The translations under genes were made by a program, and so were the position numbers. A stretch of DNA of 64,000 nucleotides, from NCBI GenBank assembly GCA_019722365.1, contig JADFUC010002429.1, positions 248,001 through 312,000 of the forward strand, read 5' to 3'. Shown here piece by piece: positions 36,265-48,599 of the stretch (the stretch's first letter is position 1; every line of letters starts with the position of its first letter). Source of the stretch: Lithospermum erythrorhizon. Its lineage: Eukaryota > Streptophyta > Magnoliopsida > Boraginales > Boraginaceae. A model generated the notes under the pieces. The model ran no database searches. It was not told where the DNA came from and saw only the letters and a list, made by a program, of their open reading frames with translations.

Positions 36265-39200
36265 CTCACGCCCTTACCGTTATGATATAGTATCAAGCGG
36301 TTTATGATACCTAAATCGGCGATTCGTTCGATCGTGATTTCTATTGATCGACTTTGGTAAGATGTGTGTCACCAAACTCTCGTACCCTTGATTCTCTTGG
36401 TAATGGACAAGTTAATGTGATATCCAGCTCCAGTGGTGTTGTACCAAATCACCTTAACTCCCAGATTACAAAAAATCTGCCGAGATATCCGGTTATATGA
36501 ATCTCCCTATTGTACCGAATCTTCATTTATACTCTCCTGATATACTTAACTCGTCTTGTTTTGATCCTCTGATACGAGGAGGGCGTTTGGCGAGTCGAAA
36601 TAACAACTTCCATTCACACTGTGAAATCCTACTCCTTTGAATTAGAACGCGTCATCGACATAAGCTCTGTGAGAATCTTCTTGGGACACGGATATTCTAT
36701 CTTCCAAGTTCTCACGAGGTCATAGTCAATCTATGACTCAATGTTTCAAAGCTCGTAAACCTATGTGATTGATTAGAGTATCCATACTCCCTTTTGATCC
36801 AAGAAAATAATCAATCTGATCAAGCACGTACTGAGTGGTTTGGTGTTTGATTTCGTTCAATGAACACCTAACTAAGGACATAATAATCTTATTGTTTTCT
36901 TATTGCTTTAGAGGTTTCTTATTTGGATCATGTGAAAACCTCGAATAACATTAGATCTTACGGTGAAATCCAACAAGGTTCGTCCTTTATAGTAATGAAA
37001 TTATTGTATTTTTTTATATATACTCGTGTTATCCATAATAATGATGTGGACTTCGAATCTTGAAGCTTCGATTCAAAACATTGTCATCTGATAGTTGTAT
37101 ATGACATTTAGACAAAGGGCTAGCTCCAGCAAATCTAGCGCCACTTAAGCGACAACGGAAGAATGCATTCTTAACTGCTTAGCATGGTCATACCTTTTGT
37201 GGTTGATTAATTTGGGCATCTAGTTTATTTGTTCTTTGTTCAACTTTATGCACATATGCACTTCTATTTTTCAACTATTGAAGGAAGTGTTATTATACGA
37301 GAGTACATACCGGATCAATAATGAGATCTTGATTCTACAGCTGTGAAGCTACTAGAGATATCAACTAGGCAACGCTTTCAAGTTACTCATTAAAATTATG
37401 ATCACGACTTGTTCTTATTCACAACTTCTCAAGTTGTAGTACTTTCAGTATACGTGGTGTTTTGTAGTCGTTTTTAAGTGTTGTATTTTTAACAAGATGT
37501 TCACAACTCTACTTATATTTGTTATGATACAAATATAACCCCCTTTTTATTGCTCTTCTTTCCATCTATACAACTTTATGAAGTGGGACAAAAGTTGTAT
37601 CTCTTGGAAAGATTCTTTCCTTTAAGGTATTCATCTTGGATCCCGGTTAAATGGCTTATCGGTATAGAAATTATAACTCAACTTGTTGAGTTCATTTAAA
37701 TTGGATCTCTATGAATCCTAGAAGATTAGACCATCCCTGATCTTTTATAGAAACTCATACCTGATCTAATTACGTGTAGTTGTGTTATTCTCTATCGTTA
37801 ATTATGTCTTTCACATGCTAAACTACATGCTAGGCGGCTCATTTTGTCACTTAACATACATACAAGAATCTTAGTTTCGTTAATGAATTCAAATTATTTG
37901 AACTATTAAATTTAACTTATGTATATCAACATTGTAGATCCGGACTATCTAAAGCATTTATGATTAATGAAATTCGATTACAAAGAATCATGCTTAACTT
38001 GAATGAATTATGTTTATTAGTCGATCACGTAAACATGGACATTTCTTTAATTAATCATTTTATTGTTATGATAGCTATTTATTCTGAATAAACTAGTTAT
38101 CTTAGAATAAATACATTAATATCAGTCTATTATTTGGAATATTAAACTATCTCAGGATCATATAAATCATCATTATATATCCATCATCGTTATTTTTCAT
38201 TGTTATATCCTTAAAAAGCATTATCTTTGTTTGGATTACCATTGTACTAACAACAAGTTCAAGTCTTATAGTTTGTCGGTGTTTGACTTGAATTGAAGTT
38301 TATAGGTATTGAATTTGACTATTGTGACATTCCCATATCACGTCTAGTGTGGCTCTTGATGTTGGTTATTATACGGTGGTTTGAGCTAAACTTAGGAGCA
38401 TATGTAATCCTATATTATTAGATGAATCTTGTTTATCTAGTAACATACTTCTTTAATATTTTAAAGAATATTTAAATGTTCGTTTAAGCCAATCTCTCAT
38501 CCACGAACGTTTCAAATGTACTTGTGTATTTCTAAAAAAAATCGATAGTAAATTAATAAACATATATATTTATGTTTTTACTAATGCACTAATAATAATG
38601 TGATAGTGCTTATATTTATTTGTGATCTCATAAATCTTATTTATGACTTTAATAAATAACTTGCTCTAAATATTTAATTTAACTAATGATTACACCATTA
38701 TGAATTTAAGTATTCACATTTAATGTTATATACTCTAAATATATGATTCCAAAGATTTCATCTTTATGATCTTTCATTTGTGATTATACTTTTATAATTC
38801 CAAATTACTTAGGAATTTTTAGATTCCAAGTCATTTTGCCCAGATTCTTATGAGCGTACATGTATGATATTTGGTTTGGTCGAACCTTGACATAATGGGG
38901 AATTTAATATCGTTTGTAATTTTCATGTAGAGATTAATAGTCTTGGTGGCTTGAATTAATGTAAACATAAAAATTATTTATGTTCAAAACATAAATAACA
39001 ACATTCCCCTAATCAAGCGGAAACTATACTTGACAATATTATTTAAAAATATTTATGCTAAGCTAAATGATAAAATTGGGTCATCCCAGCACTGAAGTGA
39101 CCTTATACTAAAATTGGGTCATCCCGCTGCGTGTCACGTGCTTGACCCGATAAGCAATTAATATTCATCGAGATGGCATTCCACGCACAAGTGACCTTAA

Positions 39201-40940
39201 CTTGACTTTATATTTTGAGCATGACGTGCTTATTTGTGGTGAGGTTTGTTATATTTTATTAACTCTTTACGATCATGTCAAGCGTATCAATCAAACAACA
39301 AAAGTATATACTCATAAATCATAGAAAAATATCACACATAACTGAAAATCTAGTATAAATATTAGTGGAAAATATTTGTAAACTATATTTCGGTTTCATA
39401 GAATTATTTTATTGTTGACCTTTATCCTTTAAAGAATTGGATCGATATCTAATAATTAATTATAACTATTACGTTGATTATCCCAAGTTTTATTGCATTT
39501 CTATAAATACAAAATTATTTTATAGGTAGATTAATACGTAGGCCATATTATCTATATAATATAATATTATATCATAAAGTCCATGACATCCATCAAATAT
39601 ATCAGTTATATCATGTATGATAAATAATCAATATTACATTTAACATACATAGCATGGATGAAGCATGAAGTAGGCACACATATTGCATGTCAAGAATATT
39701 CATCAAAATAAAATAAACTATTTAATTTGTCTAAGTTTAAAATCATGAATAATCTAATTCTAGTATTTATCGTGTTTTAATACTAATATTAGCGAGCGGT
39801 CAAATTAATATCTTGTATTAAAATATGTTATTAGAATCAAATATTAATAACGTGTTACATTAATATTTAATATCAAATATGTCATTAATATCAAATTTTA
39901 ATAACATATTAAGTTAATATCTAATATTAAAATAACTAGTATTTTCCAAAAAATACCATTTTACCTTGTAGTAGTTAATTCTAATTCAAAACTCTAATTA
40001 CCTAATAAATATAAGTCTTAAAATTAATTAAATTAATTTTTGAAATATTATAATTAAACCTAATCATAATGGAAATTTAATTAATTAAATCCATTAGTTT
40101 CCAATTAATTCAATAAATAATTGAATTTACTCATCTTATTAGAACTAATTTTAAATGTGGTTAAAATAAATTGATTAAAATAATTTTCAATAAAAATTAA
40201 GTGTCTGATCTAATTAATTTAATAAATCGATTATGTCAATCAAATATTAGGTTTGAATCAAATCAAAAACCAATTAACTCATTAATTAAATAAATTGGAC
40301 CAATCAATTAAAACAATAGTGGACCAGTTCATCGGCCCAAAAGAGCCCATCAGAAAATGGACCAACCCAGCTAAGCAGGCAGAGGCAGATCAGCCCAATA
40401 CATTGATGCATCCGCGTAACTTCTTGAAGTGTCGGTGATGTGTGCTGGCGGCGTAATGTCGCATGGCATGCGGCGTGAATGCCAAATTAATAACAGTCAG
40501 ATCCGGGTCGGGTCAAGCAGGTGGATCGAGGTCAGATGAGCTACCGTTTGACCGAGTGGGCTTCGATTAACTTTAGAGTTTAGTGACGTCGTGCGGCGTC
40601 GACCCGATCGCCTCTGTCATTTTACATGCATTATGATTCGAGAATAGAATCGATGATTTTAACTGCGTTTGATTAATAAAATGATATAAAGTTAATTCGA
40701 GAAAAAGTTCGAAAAATTCTCAAAAAATCAGAAATATTATTTTAGAATTTTTCACATTAATAATTTTCGAAAATAATTAACAAATAATTATATTTGATTT
40801 ATCTAATTAACAAAACTCTTCTAGAGGAACTAAAACATCATTAAACACAATTTAAACATGCAAAAGCAGGTTAATAATTTAGCAAAATCTTTCATGCATT
40901 ATTTATAATTGTAATTAAATGCTTTGAGCTCTGAGGCTTG

Positions 40941-41897
40941 TGTAGGTGTTTATATTCACCATCTAACTAGTTCTAACTAATTAGATCTGAATCTGAATGC
41001 TCTGGATTATACAAAAAAATATGAATTATAAGTGTATTACACTTTCTTTTGGAATAATATTATAGCGGCGGAAAAGCGTGTGAGCTACAATAAAATAGAG
41101 TATACCAGAAAGTCCACACACCGACAAATTAACCACAGGCTACTTTCCGTGCGTTTCTTTAGAATGATTAAGCGAGCGAAACAAAGATTAAGAGAAAGAG
41201 GGGAGGTGGAGTCGAACTAGGCGAGGTGTAAAGGAAGATTAACGACACAAGGTCTAGAATTAATGAGCAAATATTATGAGGGAGTAGCTCTTATTTATGA
41301 ACCAAGCGAATAAGAGTTTAAGAGATAAAATATCCTCAATTCTCGTCTTTCTTCACCTCTTGGTCTACTAAAACAAATTGTAGGTGTTCTAGAATCTTTC
41401 ATTCTTATCACTTGTAATAAAGACACTTTGTAAAAAGTGCATTTGAGTAGAATATTGATAATGATTACAAAAGAAGATTCGGAAGCTTGTATCACTTGAC
41501 ATTATAGTTGAACTAGGGTGAATTTCCAACAATTTGAAATTCGCCCCAATGTTCTTACATAGTTCCCTTTTAAACCCACAAATGTTTAACTTCGTGTTTA
41601 GCTTTGGGCCAGTGGTTATAATATATATATTATTAGTTCGGTTTACTGTTTGCGTGTGAACTCTTAGGACGGATCGACAATGAAATATATTCTGTACGAC
41701 TATTATCTTAATATATAGATTATGAAGCTGGGCCTAGTAAGTATCACTTGACCCCGATGTCGTGCAGTAAATCCTAAATATTAATTGTCTAACAATTAAT
41801 ATATATGGAACTTATAATTTTGAATTTTTAAATCGATTAATCAATCTAAATTGTTCAACAGACATTTTACGAGATCTAATATCTCTTAGTTCCAACA
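40941..41897. repeat. Right LTR of the 35.4-41.9 kb element
   Basis: 957 bases, the partner of 35381-36264. The extra length comes from an insertion around 41222-41290. The outer flank ATTGA matches the left flank. Confidence 0.82.
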
Positions 41898-41902
41898 ATT
41901 GA

Positions 41903-42930
41903 TACTTATAATACTTTTTATTAATGATGATTGATAATAAGAGCACCTTCTATTATTATTTATTATTTTTTGATTCTTTAATACATTATTTTTTACCTTA
42001 AATAGTTATAGTATATAAATTAAATTAACAAAATTACGCATACCCGTATCCGCTACTTACTAATTAAATTAAATAAGCAGTTAAAGATGATATAGTTTCC
42101 TTCAATTCCCTTTATTTGCATACAAAATTATGGAAATTTATATTGAAAATTAAAATCTGAGAAAATTTAAGTGATTCAGACTTGAAAGGGCCGAAACTCG
42201 GGATCGACATTGTTTGGTTGCTAAAACCTAGCTAGAACGAGTCCCATTTAGGAATTTACACAATTTAGTAAGTATGGTGCTTATGAAGGATATAATTGTA
42301 TTTTAATTAGTAGAAGCGTATATGCATTTCATGAAACATTACTGCAATGTGTATTAATTTAGTTAATGAAAAAACATGAAATGCTTTAAATACCCTTGTT
42401 TTATAATAACCGTCCGATTAAATGTATTAGTTATATGATGATTCGACGATGTATAAGCAATAACTAGTTCTTTCTAACATCAAATCTCAAACTGTTAGAT
42501 ATAAGTAATCATGCCCTACAACTAATAACAAATATTACCATTACAATATAACCATTAAAAAAAAAATATGAGGTACGAAATTAATCCCATCATTTCACCA
42601 AAATAGGTTGTAGATATGAAATGGTCGGATAATAAGAAATAAATTAATTCTGAATTGATCGCAGAAAGTTGAAATTAGGATTTATTAGTGCGCGATAGTG
42701 AGCTTTAAAGTTGCGTTTGGCCCCCGTTTTATTTGTCATTTTGGTCACCGTTTAACGATATAGTGTAAGAGGGAATAACCTTAATTATTATCGTCGACTT
42801 TTTGAGCTTTTAAGATCATTTATAATTTCGTTGCAATTTCTGGAGTGCTTCCTTCGGAAATACGACGTATAAAAAAATTGAAGGAAAATCCATGGACCGA
42901 GCCCGTCGAGAAATATAACATCATTATTGA
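41903..42930. other. Intergenic DNA
   Basis: AT-rich; the right end is the likely 3' UTR of the minus-strand NHL gene. Nothing else recognised. Confidence 0.45.
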
Positions 42931-42934
42931 ACCC

Positions 42935-43564
42935 TTAAACATCAACATGGCAAGGTAAAACAAGTTGGTACTTAATTGCTGGTCCAACCATAATCATAGT
43001 ATTAGACCTTCCAAAATTAATATAAGCTGGACAATTAACACTCAAATGATACTTTCCTGTGACAAAATTACCCACTCGCCACCTCACTCTCCCCTCAACT
43101 CTCACATTCACCATCACCGTCCCCACCATCTGATCTTGAGCCAACGACTGACTTAGAAGCGGCGCCAAGGGGACAGCATTGCCGTACAAGAAGGGTGACC
43201 ATGTTACTACATCTTTGTGACCTAAGTAGGTTTTTGGAAGCAATGTAGGGAGTGATATTTGTTGGCTTCTATAGGAGGCGTAGACGTCGAGTTTGTCGTA
43301 GTAGATGCCAATATGGCGATTGGGGTTGCGCGTGAGGAGCGTGGTTTGGAGGTTGGAGGTGAGGAGAGTTGGAGAGGAGACGTTGAAGGCGTAGACGGTG
43401 ATGTCTCGGAGGATGAAGCGTGGTTTTGTGGGGCGGAGGATGAGGTAGACTAGGAGGATTGTGAGGAGGATGAGGAGTGTGAAGGCCGCCACGCCGGCTA
43501 GGATGTGGTGGAGGAGCTTCTTCTTCTTTTCCTCTTCATGGTGGCCACATTCTTTGTCTGACAT
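42935..43564 (-). CDS. NDR1/HIN1-like (NHL) LEA_2 membrane protein, NHL12-like
   Basis: A single-exon gene for 209 residues. NHL proteins are plasma-membrane-anchored relatives of NDR1, linked to defence and senescence responses. Visible parts are a short charged cytosolic N-terminus with a lysine cluster just before the membrane (KKKK, 13-16), one hydrophobic span (about 21-43), and the family junction ILRPTKPRFILRD. Then comes the LEA_2 domain with NLQTTLLTRNPNRHIGIYYD (about 71-90), a WSPFLYG block, GRVRWRVGNFVTGKYHLSV and the terminal cysteine region LVLPCHVDV. The pattern and length match the Arabidopsis NHL12 group. The N-terminal MSDKECGHH is also like that group. It is the first of two NHL genes in the same orientation, 4.2 kb apart. 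Function in this plant is inferred from family only. Confidence 0.9.
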   Translation of the reverse strand: MSDKECGHHEEEKKKKLLHHILAGVAAFTLLILLTILLVYLILRPTKPRFILRDITVYAFNVSSPTLLTSNLQTTLLTRNPNRHIGIYYDKLDVYASYRSQQISLPTLLPKTYLGHKDVVTWSPFLYGNAVPLAPLLSQSLAQDQMVGTVMVNVRVEGRVRWRVGNFVTGKYHLSVNCPAYINFGRSNTMIMVGPAIKYQLVLPCHVDV

Positions 43565-43599
43565 GGTGGTGGTAGTTGTGTGTTGTATGTGAATTGGTA

Positions 43600-46500
43600 T
43601 TGAAGATGGATCAAGAAAATGGGGTGCTTGTAGCCTTGTAGGTTTTTTATTGCATGCAAATGTGTATGATATTTAGATTCTTGATTTTGGGTGTGCAAAA
43701 TGGATTTGATTGTTTTGGGGGTTGGAGGGTTTAGAGAGGGAGTGAAATGTTGGGAGATAGAGTGAGGTTGGTGATTTTAAGATTTTAGTTTATGGAGTGA
43801 GAAGTGGTTATTATTATTGTTATTCTTGGATGCCTTATGTACGGAGTATTATCTTATCTTTCTTGGGATGGAGATGGATGCTAAGATCCATGGTTTATGA
43901 AATGAGAGGCCACATATTCAAAGTACTAGTGTGGGCCCCATTCATGTGTGAAAATTACAACACATAAAAAATGACATTAAATTGTGGAAGAATCGTACGA
44001 CAGAGCGATGCGAATCGAGAATGATAGTTGATGATGAGTTAATTTTTGAAGGAGGGGAATGGAAGATTCAAGAATTTCCTCGTCTTTTAGTGCATAATGA
44101 ATATTTAAGAGATAGATGGACTCATTGTGGAGATTTGGTGTATTTATTAGTAACTCAATTGTAAGTATATACGGAGTATTTCGATGATTTAAACCTGTTG
44201 CTATGTCGATTTCTCAATGAACAAAAGATTGATTATCATGTAAACATCTTGTATTACTCTACTTGCATTGATCGGTTAATTTCTATCCCAATCTAATAGT
44301 GATTCAAAACAAATGTCCAAGCTTTAGGTCAACCATCTTATTATCAATATAATATGTTTAAAAAATGCTAATCAAGTTTAATTTTTAGTTAATCGTTTCT
44401 TGAAGTTCTTATACTATAATCGTAATAAAGAACTTTGACTTGTCTATAATAGTGACATTAGTGGTCCTCAAATTCAAATAAACCAATAAAAGAAATGTGG
44501 AATATGCTTTTTACGTTGATACGCTCAACGAAGGCTGGTAGGGTAGAATATGCTTTTTATTTAAAGGGTGGTAGGGTTGGTAGTCGGAGTGATTCGTTCT
44601 TGCATTGATGAGTATAATCAATTAACTGTCTTCTCCATGTGAGTTTCTGGCATTCTACAATCAAATATTTGGGGGACATGACCTTGGAGCTCCAAACACT
44701 AAGCTCCATACAGGCCTTTTGCCGTTCAAACTAGCAATTAATCTGAAACCCAACCAAAATTTAAATCAATCTTTAGACACTAAAGAAACGCCACCAATCA
44801 ATCATACATGACATGTAATATTCACTGATTTGTATGAACAAATATTAATTCGAACATGTAACACTTGTTGATTCGTTTGGACGTATATTAATTCATAGTT
44901 TTTGTCGCTCGGAATCACAAGTTTCATTCAAAGGTCTTGTGATCTTCAACAACTAACAACCAGGTATGCTACCGAAAAGCCGATTACCTATAACACCGGC
45001 CCAAATCAAGGTTTACATAGATTTTTAAACAATAAAATAAGGTGTGTTAATCTTCATTATTTAACACAATACATGATATAAAACATATAAAAAATGAATA
45101 TAAAAGGGGCAGCAAAACTCAAAAGGGTATAGGATCCGGAGCACATACTACCTAGGAAAAATACGTACTAGATCAAATAACAAATCACAATATTATTGTT
45201 CTGGATCAGCAAATAAATCGCTCTATTTAAGTACAGATGGAATAATTATAGTGCGCTAATAAATGCACCTGATGTGATTTAAGCTCTTGTAAACTTCAAT
45301 TTGACTGCATTAATTGAAAGATAGTTTCGCATATTTTTGTACTAAAAGAACTACTTGAACAATACTATAACGTTTAGAATCTTGCAGACTCAATTCACAT
45401 GGCCAGACATTCAAGCATTCATAGAATCTACAAGCACAAGCTTCGGTAATTCAATTAACCAAGAATTACAAGGCCAGAGTTCTATAAATTAAGAACACAA
45501 ATTTACCTGAAATGAGCTAGTTCCATATGAGAGTGTCTTGAATAAAAACTTAGGTGATCTTAGGAGGATATCAATATCCTTAATTTACAACCATCATCTT
45601 GTACCTGTGTCATAAAATACATGGAAGAATTCACTTTTTCCTAACAAGCATGCTAACAAATTTTCCTTGCGGACGAAAGGGTTTGAGAAAAATTGTGTTA
45701 ATCATGCAATAAAAATGGCAAACTATTCAATCTCATGTATCTATTGCACTTTTCATATAAGTGAGCCCTTATTATGAGTATTCGAATAATATAAAATTAG
45801 AGTAAGTTCTTAATAAATATTCTCAAACCCAAATACCCAATCAAGAATCCATACAAGTGAACGCTTACCCTTGTCCATGACTTAACAAACCCATGTTAGT
45901 TTTCCTTGTGCCAGAAATAGTCAGATACATTTCCTAATGATTCCTGGTTGGTTAACAGGGGATTCCATCTTATGGTCTAGAACCCCATTTTAAGCACCAA
46001 CAACTCTGCTGACTGTTATTGAAAACTGGAAAACAAATTGTTTACATATATAGCACATGCTAATACTATGAGCTATCCCATGGACTGCAATTCCTCATTG
46101 AAGTTGATGGAATGAATATACAAATCTAAGCTCTTCAAACCCTGTCAAAGAAGCACATTATATTAGGAGAGACTTTTACGCTTATTCAAGCTCTAGTAGT
46201 AGAAGCTTCTATATTTCTCTCAATGGAATTTATGTGAGTTAGAAACTCTACCTTATTGTTCATAGCCTATATATTGCAAACATAATACTCTTTATGTTAA
46301 TACGGCCAAACTATATCCACAACTAATATGCTACCACTGAACTTCGAGCGTAAAATGAGGAAATAAAATATGCACTCTTTCGTGCAATTTAGTGTTAATA
46401 CATAATCCAATCCTAATCTGGCCACTAACTCAAGTCTGCAATCATAATCACCAACTAATCACAACAGAGAAAAAAGGGAGACTAAAACATGATCTTCCAT

Positions 46501-47780
46501 AAAGTGGCTTACTAAATTTCCGTAGTATCTAATTATCTATATAATATATCTTATTTCCAAATGAGTTTGCGTGATCATCATACAGGGTCAACTCATAGCT
46601 TGGCTATGTTCTTACTTTACCTATCGTACCATACAATTTCAGGGCATAACTGCATATATAGGCTTTAATGATAGATTGCTAAAAACAATACCTATAATCC
46701 ACTAGTTTTTTAAGTGCAATGCATATCTTTTGTGTAAATCTAATATTTCAGAATTCAAAATTGAATAAATGAGATGAATGTTTGACTGACTACATACATC
46801 TAAAGATGGTCTTCACATAAAATTTAGTTTAGGCCCCAAGAGTTAAAAACAAACTATTGCTTCTTAGCTATAGTCGTTCCTTCAAAATAGATGGTTTCTT
46901 AAGATTTTACATCGTTTCTTAAATGTTTCTATCATATTTCTGAAACGTTTCTTAATTTTATCATTATGAAATTATGTCTGAAAACGAAACATTGAACCAT
47001 ACTTAAAAGATGGCAGATAGAAAGGTTTTATTGGAGTGGGGTACGCACAATTTAAAGAAGAAAATCTTGGTTGTTTTATTAGATATGAGATTCATGAGAA
47101 ATACTAGCAACAAGAATATACATGAGTACTTCAAACGGTGAATGATGGATTACGAACATACACGAGTAAAGTGTTTTTTCGACTATAAAATAAGCAAAAC
47201 GCCAACGGATTATACAAGGAATACTTTTAAGCATAACACCTTGTATTCATTACCATTTCTATAAAGCAACTAGAAATAATAAATTGATCATGCCTGAATT
47301 CAATTCCTTCCTTTGATCTACTATGTTTAGTTAACTTGCACTAAAAGCAATTATGGACTGAAAACTGAAGAGACGATTAGATTCGGTAATGTAGAGGCCA
47401 AACACAACCATGCTCATCACCAGTATCATACTAGCACACATCAAAACCACCCACTACATGATTCATACAATGTCCATTTCAACCAATATGGAACAACCAG
47501 AATCCTGTAATTGCGTAATCACATAAACACCACAAGTGAACAAAAGTTATCAAAATTCATTTTCCATAAAACCATATAATCAAGCTCCACCATGAACAAT
47601 TTCCTTGAGCAATGAGCATGTTTTTACATCAAAACAGAACTACTCAAACTCCGACTATATTTACCAAAACCAGATATTATGCATAATAATCAAACATTTA
47701 CACTTTGGTTATTAATAACACCAAATAAAAACGAATACACCGAAATCCAAAAGCTAAACATTTACCTCATAGCAAAAATT
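43600..47780. other. Intergenic DNA between the two NHL genes
   Basis: About 4.2 kb. The left part is the promoter side of the NHL12-like gene; the right part is the 3' side of the next NHL gene. A 60-codon frame near 43982 was considered and not accepted. ACGGAGTA MITE-end motifs occur near 43842 and 44171. No gene or paired repeat was recognised elsewhere. Confidence 0.5.
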
Positions 47781-47784
47781 GTCA

Positions 47785-48561
47785 TCACATTCCAACACTA
47801 CATTGCCTAGGCCCTCCACTCAAGCCATTACTCCTACTCCCATTCCCCACGACCGAAACAACCAAATTCCCGCAATAAACCTTCAACAACCTCCTCCTCG
47901 CCCGCCAAATCCCCGCCTTAAACCTCACATCCGCGATAATCCTCACATTAAACCCCACACTCCCACCCCCCTTCCCCCTCTCCTCATTCATCCCATCCAC
48001 ATCCCTCCCATCAACAAAAGTCGAGGCAGCCGCGAAACTCGCCTTCAACGCACTCTCACTCTTCTTCCCTTGCACAAACGGCGCCAAATACGTGTCGGCC
48101 AACGAGTCGCCCCGATAAAAAACGGCCGCCTGAACATCATCGTAATACAAAGTGATCTTCCCATTGGGGTTCCGTACAGTCAACGCAACGTCCCAAGAAG
48201 TTGTCAAGCGGTTTGAAGTGAGGTTGAAGGGTGCAGTAACGGAGAAAGACTCGACTCGAAACTGGGGTAGTTTAGGGCGGAGGACAAGCCAGATGATGAA
48301 GATGATGGTGCCGGTGATGATGACGGTGGCGATAATGATGGCGAAGAAGCGGCGGAGGAAGGTGGCGCGTTGGGGGTTGTAGTAGGTGGAGGAGGGGTAT
48401 TGGTGGTTGTTGTTGGTGTAGTAGGGGTAGTTTTGAGGGGGTGGGGCGGCGTAGGGGAAGGCGGTGGCGGTGGGTGGCGGTTGGTGGTGGTGGTTGAAGC
48501 CGTTCGGGTTTGGGTTTGGGGCTGGGTAACCCGTAACGGGCCGGGTCGGGTCGGAGGCCAT
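47785..48561 (-). CDS. NDR1/HIN1-like LEA_2 membrane protein with Pro/Asn-rich N-terminus
   Basis: A single-exon gene for 258 residues. The first 65 residues are rich in Pro, Asn, Tyr and His (YPAPNPNPN, HHHQPPP, YYTNNN), probably a flexible cytosolic tail. A membrane span lies at about 73-94, followed by WLVLRPKLPQFRVESFSVTA, the family junction. The LEA_2 domain contains LTTSWDVALTVRNPNGKITL, then YYDD (139-142), and an FVQGKKS block. The middle of the domain has a glycine-rich insertion (around GKGGGSVGF). The C-terminus keeps the cysteines (VYCGNLVVSV, QCSVGM). Like its neighbour it is probably a plasma-membrane NHL protein, but it is in a different subgroup. They share the LRPxxPxF junction, the NPN motif and YYD. 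The gene is markedly GC-richer than its surroundings. Confidence 0.88.
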   Translation of the reverse strand: MASDPTRPVTGYPAPNPNPNGFNHHHQPPPTATAFPYAAPPPQNYPYYTNNNHQYPSSTYYNPQRATFLRRFFAIIIATVIITGTIIFIIWLVLRPKLPQFRVESFSVTAPFNLTSNRLTTSWDVALTVRNPNGKITLYYDDVQAAVFYRGDSLADTYLAPFVQGKKSESALKASFAAASTFVDGRDVDGMNEERGKGGGSVGFNVRIIADVRFKAGIWRARRRLLKVYCGNLVVSVVGNGSRSNGLSGGPRQCSVGM

Positions 48562-48599
48562 TAGGATGTTTTGGGTGGTTTTGAGGTGTGTATATAGTA

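Larger units (their letters stand above)
35376..41902. mobile_element. Non-coding LTR retroelement with intact target duplication
   Basis: LTRs at 35381-36264 and 40941-41897 both start TGTAGGT and both end in CA (GGTTCGACA / AGTTCCAACA). The 5 bases on each outer side are ATTGA (35376-35380 and 41898-41902), a perfect target site duplication. The 4.7 kb interior contains no reading frame over about 60 codons with retroelement similarity, so it looks non-autonomous (LARD-like) or very decayed. No standard TGG primer binding site or purine-rich tract was found beside either LTR, so orientation is undetermined. The LTRs differ by many substitutions and indels, indicating an old insertion. Short internal duplications occur (for example AAAATTGGGTCATCCC at about 39074 and 39111). 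Confidence 0.8.

Noticed and set aside
43982..44164. Plus-strand 60-codon frame (EGGEWKIQEFPR...)
   Set aside because: Does not start with ATG in this frame, no family match, flanked by AT-rich DNA.
47779..48216. 145-codon plus-strand frame rich in Pro, His and Ile
   Set aside because: Fully antisense to the NHL coding region, which has clear family motifs; no similarity on this strand.
48370..48564. Plus-strand Val/Gly-rich frame
   Set aside because: It is the antisense shadow of the Pro/Asn-rich start of the minus-strand NHL gene; composition follows from that gene.
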